A stretch of DNA of 64,000 nt. It comes from Lewinella sp. IMCC34183 (GTDB taxonomy: Bacteria > Bacteroidota > Bacteroidia > Chitinophagales > Saprospiraceae). This document shows, one piece after another, positions 45,691-52,558 of the stretch (position 1 is its first letter; each line of letters opens with the position of its first letter). Where the stretch lies: the NCBI RefSeq assembly GCF_003390915.1, contig NZ_QMEM01000001.1, forward strand, positions 620,001 to 684,000, read 5' to 3'. The position numbers were made by a program, and so were the translations under genes. Under the pieces are notes generated by a model. That model was given only the letters and a program-made list of their open reading frames with translations. It searched no databases and had not been told where the DNA came from.

Positions 45691-46428
45691 TCAGCCCGCC
45701 CACAACGGACCTTCCCCCAGGTTCTCACCTAAGTCACGGCTCAGCGGAATGCGGATAGTATCCAGCAGCACGCTGCCGTCCGTGAAGCCGGTAATGTGTT
45801 GACGGTTGACCAAGTACGACCGGTGGGGTCGAATGAACTGCCCCGCCGGCATGCTGCCGAAGAAATCGGAAAGCGTGTGCCGTACCACCAACCGGCGGTT
45901 GGCCAGGTGCAGTTCCAGGTAATTCCTGAAGGCCATTACGTAGCGGATTTCTTCCACGGATACGCGTCGATAGACGGTCCCGTCCTTCACGAAGACACAG
46001 CCGTCGAGCAGTACGCCTTCGGCGGTACCGGGCGGCTGCGGCTTGCTTCCCGGCAGCGTAGCCTGAGCGGCCACCGAAAGGGCGCGCAGTAGATCAGTTC
46101 CCGAAACCGGCTTTACCAGGAAGGCGGTCGGGCGGCTGGCGGCGGCCGCCCGCAACGTGGCCGGGTCGCTAGCCCCGGAAAGGTATATGAAGGGCCTGCC
46201 GTAGCGCTCCCGCAGCAGCTCCCCCACGGCGATGCCGCTATCGCCGTCACGCAGGCGAATATCGACGATGGCCATGTCCGTCCCCCCCGCTTGTAGTATA
46301 TCGATCGCCTCGGCTACGTTGGTTGCGAATCCGCTTACCGAGTAGCCCTCCGCCGTAAGCAGCGTATGCAGATCATGCAGGACGACGTTATCGTCTTCCA
46401 CCAGTAAAACAGCGGGGCGTTGATTCAT
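45691..46428 (-). CDS. LytTR-type response regulator
   Basis: A 245-residue regulator. The receiver domain (about residues 5-120) has the acidic pocket ED at 11-12, the phospho-acceptor D56 in MAIVDIRLRD, and the conserved lysine K106 in AFLVKP. The LytTR DNA-binding domain (about 150-240) shows VEEIRYVMAFRNYLELHL and the motif QFIRPHRSYLVNRQHI. Receiver residues are complete, so it should respond to phosphorylation. The ATG at 46428 is chosen because an A-rich stretch precedes it and the receiver begins within ten residues; an in-frame ATG at 46461 would add 11 residues. No kinase is adjacent. It is divergent from another LytTR gene that begins at 46681, with 252 bp between. Confidence 0.9.
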   Translation of the reverse strand: MNQRPAVLLVEDDNVVLHDLHTLLTAEGYSVSGFATNVAEAIDILQAGGTDMAIVDIRLRDGDSGIAVGELLRERYGRPFIYLSGASDPATLRAAAASRPTAFLVKPVSGTDLLRALSVAAQATLPGSKPQPPGTAEGVLLDGCVFVKDGTVYRRVSVEEIRYVMAFRNYLELHLANRRLVVRHTLSDFFGSMPAGQFIRPHRSYLVNRQHITGFTDGSVLLDTIRIPLSRDLGENLGEGPLWAG

Positions 46429-46680
46429 TATTTCGTGCGTGCGTGCCACGCGATCTGCCATATGTCAGCTACGTTCCCGGGAAACCGATTGGAGACATCG
46501 GGCCGTAGTAGGAAAACGGTAGCGACCAGATCCGACCGGTCACCTTAACCTATTAACAATTTCTAAATATAAGGTGTATACACGAAAATCCCGGGCGCGT
46601 AGGCAGCACCTGTTCGACCCGGTGGCGATTTGCCGCCTGTCCCGCGCAACTATGGTATACTGTATCTCCAATTCTTTGCT

Positions 46681-47379
46681 ATGCCCACTCTGGCACCGCC
46701 ATCATCCTCCGCTACCCTGCTCCTGATCGACCAGGGCGACTCCGGGCTGCGGCGGCAGGTAGAAAAACTTTGTGCCCATACTGGTTACCGCCTGCTTACG
46801 GAGGCTGATCTGTCGGAGGAAGCGCGACCGCGGATGGCGTTGGTCCGTGGTGGCGGTACCGGGGTGCTGCGGAGGCTCAGAATCACGTATCCGTTTCTGC
46901 CAGTAATCTTGCTGGTCGGCGGGGATCATCCTACCCACCTTGTCCCGACCGATTCGTCCGTCACCGTGCTTTCCCTACCCGTACGGCAACTGCAACTGCG
47001 GGTTGCGGTGGAAATGACCCTGGAAGCGTCCCCGCCACCCGAACCACGAGCGGTCCCCCAGGGGCTTATGATCCAGGCGGGAGAACGCAAGCTTGACAGT
47101 CGGGCGATCCGCTTCGTACAGGCCAGTCACGTCCTCGTGGAAGGTCATCTCCCGGGAGGGGAAACCGTGGTCTGGCGCAGCACGTTAACGGCCCTGGAGG
47201 AAGTGCTACCACCACAGACTTTCCTACGGCCCCACCGCAGCTTTCTGGTAAATTTATCGTGGGTAGACGCCTGGAGCCCCGAGCGGATCAAGATCGGCAC
47301 CAGCACTATACCGGTCAGCCGCGGACGCCGCGAGGAGGTGGAATCCCGGCTGCGAAACAGTTTTCTTCACTTCGGCTAG
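46681..47379 (+). CDS. LytTR DNA-binding protein with degenerate receiver
   Basis: A 232-residue regulator. The C-terminal LytTR domain (about residues 130-225) is intact: RAIRFVQASHVLVEGHLPGG and TFLRPHRSFLVNLSWVDAW, then TIPVSRGRR. The N-terminal ~110 residues have the hydrophobic pattern of a receiver (ATLLLIDQGDSGLRRQV ... VILLVGG ... VTVLSLPVRQLQL), but the phospho-acceptor position reads MALVRGGG without aspartate and the KP motif is replaced by LP. It is therefore a pseudo-receiver and should not be phosphorylated in the normal way. The ATG at 46681 is preferred over a TTG at 46630. It is divergent from a complete LytTR response regulator, with which it may share or compete for sites. 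Confidence 0.82.
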   Translation: MPTLAPPSSSATLLLIDQGDSGLRRQVEKLCAHTGYRLLTEADLSEEARPRMALVRGGGTGVLRRLRITYPFLPVILLVGGDHPTHLVPTDSSVTVLSLPVRQLQLRVAVEMTLEASPPPEPRAVPQGLMIQAGERKLDSRAIRFVQASHVLVEGHLPGGETVVWRSTLTALEEVLPPQTFLRPHRSFLVNLSWVDAWSPERIKIGTSTIPVSRGRREEVESRLRNSFLHFG

Positions 47380-47410
47380 CTGCCCCTAAGCCCCAGTCTT
47401 CTCGTTATCT

Positions 47411-47806
47411 ATGGTTTTTGAACACTTTGCGCTGAATGTCCCGGATCCGGTAGCGGTCGGCGACTGGTACGTTGCCCACCTCGGTGCCACAATCCTGCGC
47501 CGGGAAGACGGTCCCAAGCATACCACCTTTCTGGCCGACGCGTCGGGGCGGGTTTTTCTGGAAGTATACCGGAACGGGCTTGCCGAAATCGACGCATTCG
47601 CCGAGCGCCACCCGCTGACCTTTCACTTCGCGCTGCAAACCCAGGCGGCCGGAAAGCTCCGGGATGCGCTACTGCTTGCGGGGGCGGAACTGCTCGAGGA
47701 GATGCAGCCCGAGCCCGGGACGCACCTCGTGATGTTACGTGACCCCTTCGGCATTCCGCTGCAGTTGTGCCAGCGCCGCCGGCCCTACCCTACCGGGATG
47801 AGCTGA
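47411..47806 (+). CDS. VOC-superfamily (glyoxalase/dioxygenase fold) protein
   Basis: A 131-residue cytosolic protein with the vicinal-oxygen-chelate fold made of two beta-alpha-beta-beta-beta repeats: MVFEHFALNVPDPVAVGDWY in the first and LTFHFALQTQAAGKLRDALL in the second, ending DPFGIPLQLCQRR. Candidate metal ligands are H5 and the glutamate in RVFLEVYRNG of the first repeat and H72 or H74 of the second; the pattern is not that of glyoxalase I proper. The substrate is unknown. It lies 31 bp after the pseudo-receiver gene on the same strand, and its end overlaps the convergent ankyrin gene by 17 bp. Confidence 0.82.
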   Translation: MVFEHFALNVPDPVAVGDWYVAHLGATILRREDGPKHTTFLADASGRVFLEVYRNGLAEIDAFAERHPLTFHFALQTQAAGKLRDALLLAGAELLEEMQPEPGTHLVMLRDPFGIPLQLCQRRRPYPTGMS

Positions 47807-48269
47807 GGCGATCGGCCATTGCGGTCAGTCCCTGGCTGCGGGCGTGATCGGCGGCGGTGAGTCCCCGGTCATCCGCCTTGGCCGGGTCGGCCCCGGCACG
47901 TAGCAGGAGGTCGACCATCTCCGTACGGTTGAACATGGCGGCAAAGGTCAGGGCGGTAGCCCCCGTCTGATTGGTAGCCAACGGGTCGCCCCCCTGCTCC
48001 AGCAGGTAATTGGCGATGTCCGCGGTACCCTTGAAGCACACCCCCATCAGGGGAGTATTGCCGGCGCCGTCGCGAGCGTTCAGGTCGGCTCCGGCGTCCA
48101 CCAGGGCACGGGTCGTCGGAAGGTCGCCAAGGTAGGTAGCGAGCACCAGTGGCGTGGAGCCGCGGGGGTCGCGGCTCTGCAGCAATGCCGGGTCTTGCCG
48201 CACCAGGGTGGCGACGTGATCGGTGCGTTGTTGGCGGATGGCTTCAAACAGTTCTTCGGTGGTAGTCAT
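47790..48269 (-). CDS. Ankyrin-repeat protein
   Basis: A 159-residue protein with about four ankyrin repeats: GSTPLVLATYLGDLPTTRAL, AGNTPLMGVCFKGTADIANYL, GATALTFAAMFNRTEMVDLL and a shorter last one DRGLTAADHARSQGLTAMAD. An N-terminal helical cap (TTEELFEAIRQQRTDHVATL) precedes them. No signal peptide or membrane segment is seen, so it is probably cytosolic. Ankyrin repeats bind other proteins; the partner is unknown. The 3' end overlaps the convergent VOC gene by 17 bp, and the two transcripts would be complementary there. The ATG at 48269 is the natural start. Confidence 0.88.
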   Translation of the reverse strand: MTTTEELFEAIRQQRTDHVATLVRQDPALLQSRDPRGSTPLVLATYLGDLPTTRALVDAGADLNARDGAGNTPLMGVCFKGTADIANYLLEQGGDPLATNQTGATALTFAAMFNRTEMVDLLLRAGADPAKADDRGLTAADHARSQGLTAMADRLSSSR

Positions 48270-48466
48270 ACGGACTTGGGTTGGTTATGGGATCAGGCTC
48301 ACTCAACAAATACATCACCGGGCGGGAGGTTCAGTCCGGGTGCGCCGGTGAAGGCCGAAAGCGAAAATTACCATCCGCACCGAATGCGCGTCTTAAGAGT
48401 ATACGGTAAGTCCCTTCTGCGCCGTTAGAGGAAGAAGATCGTCCACTGTTGCGGCGCATCCGGATA

Positions 48467-48988
48467 ATGCCTTCTCTCATGCACACTCACATTTCCGTCG
48501 CTGCCGCTCTGCCCCCCACCCCGCCGCGGGCCAACCGGTTTGTTCACCACGGCAGCACGCTGCTGCGGGCTTACGCCTCCTGCGAGCGACACGTTGTCCG
48601 TAAACTCGCCGAGGAGTACCTCGCCGCCGCGGCGCAGCATACCAATTGCAAAAACTACGGCAACGCCATCCACCAGGCCAACATCGTACTGGGGTTACTG
48701 GAAGTGGAACGCGGCTGTCTTGACCGGGCCGAACGCCACCTGACCGATGCCGCCCGGACGCCGGGCTCTCCGCAGCTTACTGCCTTCGGCCCCAATATGC
48801 TACTGGCCCGAAAGTTGCTGGAAGCGGGCCGGCGGGAGCCCGTCCTCGATTACCTGAAGCGCTGTCGCAAGATCTGGAAGCTCCACTTCGGCCGCCTGTG
48901 GCTCTGGGCGTTCGACGTGCGCCTGGGCCGCACACCCAACTTTGGTGCCAACCTGCATCACCTGCTGGACTACAAGTCGTTTGGCTAG
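48467..48988 (+). CDS. TPR-like protein, first of two tandem paralogues
   Basis: About 173 residues of a family I cannot name. It is helical throughout and TPR-like. The conserved core reads YGNAIHQANIVLGLLEVERG, then RTPGSPQLTAFGPNMLLARK, CRKIWKL and a C-terminal FGANLHHLLDYKSFG. The helix pair around GNAIHQAN...G...RAERHL fits one TPR-like hairpin. No signal peptide is present. The ATG at 48467 is used; another in-frame ATG at 48479 is possible. A close paralogue follows 137 bp downstream on the same strand, so the pair came from a tandem duplication. The N-terminus here carries an extra ~25 residues rich in P and A. Confidence 0.78.
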   Translation: MPSLMHTHISVAAALPPTPPRANRFVHHGSTLLRAYASCERHVVRKLAEEYLAAAAQHTNCKNYGNAIHQANIVLGLLEVERGCLDRAERHLTDAARTPGSPQLTAFGPNMLLARKLLEAGRREPVLDYLKRCRKIWKLHFGRLWLWAFDVRLGRTPNFGANLHHLLDYKSFG

Positions 48989-49125
48989 TCTGGGGTGACC
49001 GCGGTCGCGAGAAATTAATGCGTAGCTACATGCGTTACTTTCACACGAAAATTTTTGCATTTCCCGATCCGGCAGGGAAAAATCTTGTTGTAGAGGTTTA
49101 CTTACGTTCCACCTAAACCTCAACC

Positions 49126-49587
49126 ATGGAAACTGAACTTGTCCACCTTGGCCGCAGGCTGCTTCGCGCCTACGCCCGGAAGGATTATCTGGCGGTCAAT
49201 TCGATCGCCCAAGATTATCTCCAAGCCGCCGAGCAGCACCGCAACAGCTCTCACTACGGCAATGCCATCCACCAGGCAAACACTCTGCTCGGGCTGGTAC
49301 ACCTGCAGGAGGGTGACGTCGAGCGGGCCGCTACCTGTCTGCTGGACTCCGCCCGTACGCCGGGCTCCCCCCAACTCACTGCCTTCGGCCCCAATATGCT
49401 GCTGGCCGCCGGCCTCTTGGAGGCCGGCGAACGCCACAGCGTGCTGCGGTACCTGAAGGAGTGCCGTAAGCTCTGGAAGCTGAGCTTCGGCAGCCTGTGG
49501 CGGTGGCGCCGCCAGATTCTGCGCGGCGGATCCCCCGATTTCGGAGCCAACCTCTCCTACCTCACCGACTACAAGACCTTCGGATAA
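49126..49587 (+). CDS. TPR-like protein, second of two tandem paralogues
   Basis: A 153-residue helical protein with the same core as the upstream gene: YGNAIHQANTLLGLVHLQEG, then RTPGSPQLTAFGPNMLLAAG, CRKLWKL and FGANLSYLTDYKTFG. About half of the aligned residues are identical by eye. The N-terminus METELVHLGRRLLRAYARKD matches the paralogue after its extra leader, so 49126 is a secure start. The two are not overlapping, and the 137-bp gap (AT-rich at 49010-49100) probably carries a separate promoter. No function is known; the WKL and W-rich segment suggests a protein-binding surface. Its stop is 1 bp from the stop of the convergent methyltransferase. Confidence 0.8.
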   Translation: METELVHLGRRLLRAYARKDYLAVNSIAQDYLQAAEQHRNSSHYGNAIHQANTLLGLVHLQEGDVERAATCLLDSARTPGSPQLTAFGPNMLLAAGLLEAGERHSVLRYLKECRKLWKLSFGSLWRWRRQILRGGSPDFGANLSYLTDYKTFG

Positions 49588-49588
49588 C

Positions 49589-50668
49589 TCATCCGTTCGC
49601 GCACCGGTAGATCACGTACCGGTCCGTTGCCGCTACCTCCCCCACCTCCCCAAAGAGCCGGCGAAGGTGGGTGGCGTAGTTGAGGTGGGCATTGGCCACC
49701 ACGACCAGATACGCCCCGGTACGTAGTAGGCCACGGGCCTGCCGAAACAGGGCAAGGCTCACCTCGATATTAGTTTCGTAACCGAAGTGGAAAGGGGGAT
49801 TAGTGACTACCAGGTCCTGGGATCCCCGTTCCACCCGATCCAACGTGTGGTCGTAGTATACTTCGGTACGATCCGCCGGTAGGTTGAGCTGCGCACTGGC
49901 TACCGCCAGCGCGGAATCGTCCGTGGCGATCAGTTTCGCTTCCGGATACCGCAGCAGCAGTTCCGCCCCGATGATGCCGTTACCGCAGGCGAAATCTGTG
50001 ATGGTCCCGGGGGCCAACGTACTCAGCTCCGGTACCGTTTCCCACTGCTCGAGCAGGAACCGCGTGGCCAGATCGATCCGCCCGGCGGAAAACACGCCGG
50101 GATACTGCCGGTAGCCACGTCCCGCAAATTCCAGGACATGGCACTGCACCTGCGTCCTCGCCACTGGCCTGAATCCGGAAAGGACCAGCAACCGGGCCTT
50201 CTTCTGCGCCCGGCCCTGCTCGACGCCCGCTGCGTACCGGCCCGCGATCTCGAGTAAGCGGGGCGTGAAATGGCGGGTGAAAAAGCCGGCCGCCACGATG
50301 GTGTCCGGACCGGCCGCCGCGGCGATCTGGGATAGGTATACTTCGAAAAGCTCCAGTGACTTCGGGACGCGCAGGAGCGCCCGGTCCACCGCCTCCAACG
50401 TGGCCAGCGGGCCGACCGTGGTATTTTCCGCACTACCCCCGTTCCGGCGCAGGGCCTCCTCCTGGCTGTGGAAGGCAGCTACGAAGGTGACCGGTCTGCC
50501 GAGGCCGATCGCCAGCGCCCCAAAGCGGTCGTGGGCAACCACCACCCGCTGCCCCGGAGCGACGTGGTCCGCCGCCCACCCCAGCAACAGCTCATCGGCG
50601 GCGCTTACCGCCCGCAGCGACCGGTTAGAGGTCGGCGGGTATCTGCGGAGGTTACTTATATCGCCCAT
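49589..50668 (-). CDS. rlmG: RlmG/RsmC-type rRNA guanine-N2 methyltransferase
   Basis: A 359-residue SAM-dependent methyltransferase with two related domains, as in RlmG and RsmC. The N-terminal inactive half (about residues 10-170) lacks a SAM motif. The C-terminal half has ITDFACGNGIIGAELLLRYP (SAM motif I), IATDDSALAVASAQLN (motif II) and the catalytic motif VVTNPPFHFG typical of N2-guanine methylation. Length and order fit RlmG, which modifies G1835 of 23S rRNA in E. coli, better than the shorter RsmC; the exact target is inferred. Start candidates are the ATGs at 50683 and 50668; the latter starts MGDISNLRRY, and both lie inside the end of the channel gene, so translation is probably coupled. 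Confidence 0.85.
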   Translation of the reverse strand: MGDISNLRRYPPTSNRSLRAVSAADELLLGWAADHVAPGQRVVVAHDRFGALAIGLGRPVTFVAAFHSQEEALRRNGGSAENTTVGPLATLEAVDRALLRVPKSLELFEVYLSQIAAAAGPDTIVAAGFFTRHFTPRLLEIAGRYAAGVEQGRAQKKARLLVLSGFRPVARTQVQCHVLEFAGRGYRQYPGVFSAGRIDLATRFLLEQWETVPELSTLAPGTITDFACGNGIIGAELLLRYPEAKLIATDDSALAVASAQLNLPADRTEVYYDHTLDRVERGSQDLVVTNPPFHFGYETNIEVSLALFRQARGLLRTGAYLVVVANAHLNYATHLRRLFGEVGEVAATDRYVIYRCANG

Positions 50669-51710
50669 CGGTACGCATGGCATCGTAGGCCGTCATGATG
50701 TCCCGCCACATTTCCGTGAGGGTGATCTGGATGACGGTCCGGTCGAGGGGTTCGCGCAGGGGGCTCCCCTGCGGCACCGCGAAAGCATAGGCTTCGATTT
50801 CGGCGTTGGTCCGGTCGATGGTAGCCGATAGGGAGCGGTACTCGTCGATCACGTAACGCAGCGCGGTTTCATCGTCCACGAAGGCTTCGATCTCTTTATC
50901 GGCCAGTGCCCGTAGCCCCGACCTTGGGGAGTCGAACGTTTGGAACGCTTGTCCCCGCGAGGTCAGAAAAGCTGCTGCCGGAGAGTCAAGCGTAACGCCG
51001 ACCGTGCGGGTGCGCAGGTCCCGGGGAAACTGCATCGGCTGGGAACGGTTGGTGGCCGATACGATGGCGGCGGTGAGGCTGGAGGTGACCGCCAGGGCGA
51101 GCAGCATCCACAGCATGGCCACGGCCCGGCCGGCCAGGGTGACGGGTGCCTTATCGCCGTATCCGATCGTGGTCATGGTGACGCCCGCCCACCAGAATCC
51201 CGTTCCAATACCCTGGTACCACGTACGCTCTCCGCCGAATTGCTCGCCGTTGCCGCCCCGCTCCAGGAAGTACATGATCACTCCCACGAGCAGCAACAGG
51301 GCGGAAAGGCCGATAACGATGTAAAGGAATTGCAGACTGAACAGGCCGTTGATGGTATTCTTCAGCCCGTTGCTCCGCGGTCGGGCCACGCCCAGTGCCG
51401 TGCGATGGTAGGCCTGGAGGAAGTCGACAAATTCTTCTTCCTCGGCGTTGAGGGGGGCGACGAGCACCACATCTATCTCCCCCGAGCGTAACCGCCCCAG
51501 CAGGGTGTCTTCGGGCGGGTACTCGCGGAACTCGTAACGCAGCTGCTGCACCTCGGCCACGTGCCGCCACAGCTGCACCGCCATGCCGTACCAGTTGCCC
51601 CGCTCGTCTTGTATGCTGTAGGGAGGTCGCTCTACCACCCCTACCCGCAGGACGTCCTGGGCCGCCAGGGGGGAAATCGAAAGTAAAAGCAAACATAAAA
51701 TTCGGAGCAT
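50652..51710 (-). CDS. GluR0-like ligand-gated potassium channel
   Basis: A 352-residue membrane protein with the layout of prokaryotic ionotropic glutamate receptors. A signal peptide ends at LAAQ (residue 18). Lobe 1 of a periplasmic solute-binding fold covers about 20-120 (VLRVGVVERPPYSIQDERGN). TM1 is at about 127-149, then a pore helix and potassium selectivity filter TTIGYGD (residues 180-186), TM2 at about 193-219, and binding lobe 2 at about 225-345 (TVGVTLDSPAAAFLTSRG ... AFVDDETALRYVI). The TIGYGD filter means it conducts K+ when its ligand, probably an amino acid, binds outside. It is 17 bp downstream of a LytTR response regulator and overlaps the RlmG gene. It could also be a plain binding protein, but the filter makes the channel call strong. 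Confidence 0.9.
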   Translation of the reverse strand: MLRILCLLLLSISPLAAQDVLRVGVVERPPYSIQDERGNWYGMAVQLWRHVAEVQQLRYEFREYPPEDTLLGRLRSGEIDVVLVAPLNAEEEEFVDFLQAYHRTALGVARPRSNGLKNTINGLFSLQFLYIVIGLSALLLLVGVIMYFLERGGNGEQFGGERTWYQGIGTGFWWAGVTMTTIGYGDKAPVTLAGRAVAMLWMLLALAVTSSLTAAIVSATNRSQPMQFPRDLRTRTVGVTLDSPAAAFLTSRGQAFQTFDSPRSGLRALADKEIEAFVDDETALRYVIDEYRSLSATIDRTNAEIEAYAFAVPQGSPLREPLDRTVIQITLTEMWRDIMTAYDAMRTDGRYK

Positions 51711-51727
51711 AGGCAGGTTACTATACC

Positions 51728-52489
51728 CTACATACTGTCCGGCGTCCCCTTATGTTGACAGTGTTTCTCCAGCCGGTCGAATACCTGTCCCCGGCGACCC
51801 CGGGAGATGGGGATCGTCGTACCGCCCACCTGTAGCTGCTCCCGGTCGTAGCGGGTCACGTGATCCAGGTTTACCACAAAGCTCCGGTGAACCTGCACGA
51901 AGGGGGCGCTCCCGAACTGGTTGAGCAGGTCAGTGAGGGTCGCCCGCAACATCAGCGGATCCTGCCCACGCTGGTATATGTGCACGTATACGTGACGCGA
52001 TTGCAGGTAGGCGATATCGGCCACCACGAGCCGGTGCGTATGGCGGCCGTCGCGCAGCACGACGGTAGCCTGCGGCACCGGTGCGGCGACGTTCAGCGAG
52101 CGGTGATTGTGCATGGCCACCTCTACCGTAGCCAGCAGGCTGCCAACCTGTACGGGTTTGCTGAGGTAGCCGCTCGGGTAAGTATCCTTGATGCTGTTGA
52201 CGTAGCGCATGTCGGTCTGCGACGTGAGGTAGATGAACGGGATCGGATCGGGTTGCTGGCGCAAGAAACGCGCGAATTCTACGCCGTTTCGGTCCCCCTT
52301 GATGCGAATGTCGAGGATGGCGAGCTGGGGCCGGTCGGCGCGGTAGGCGGCTACGGCCTCCGAAAAGGAGATCGGCGAGGCTACCACCGTGTGCCCGGCA
52401 CGCTCGAGGTGGCGGGCGATGGTGTCGGCGATGATGACTTCGTCTTCCAGCAGTAAGATGCGGTAGGCGGAAGTTGTGCTGTTTACCAT
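51728..52489 (-). CDS. LytTR response regulator paired with the kinase upstream
   Basis: A 253-residue regulator. The receiver (about residues 8-125) has the acidic pocket ED at 15-16, the phospho-acceptor D60 in LAILDIRIKGDRNG and the lysine K111 in GYLSKP. The LytTR domain (about 150-245) shows VADIAYLQSRHVYVHIYQRG, FVQVHRSFVVNLDHVTRYDR and IPISRGRRG. It lies 69 bp downstream of the histidine kinase on the same strand, so the two form a two-component pair. The ATG at 52489 is the natural start. It presumably binds imperfect direct repeats near its target promoters; none is identified here. The same transcript may continue into the GluR0-like channel, 17 bp downstream. Confidence 0.92.
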   Translation of the reverse strand: MVNSTTSAYRILLLEDEVIIADTIARHLERAGHTVVASPISFSEAVAAYRADRPQLAILDIRIKGDRNGVEFARFLRQQPDPIPFIYLTSQTDMRYVNSIKDTYPSGYLSKPVQVGSLLATVEVAMHNHRSLNVAAPVPQATVVLRDGRHTHRLVVADIAYLQSRHVYVHIYQRGQDPLMLRATLTDLLNQFGSAPFVQVHRSFVVNLDHVTRYDREQLQVGGTTIPISRGRRGQVFDRLEKHCQHKGTPDSM

Positions 52490-52558
52490 ACGTGAGGAGT
52501 GTAAAAAAATAATTCAGGCTAAAGCTCAAATAAGGTAACGCATCCCGGGCGTAGCGAC

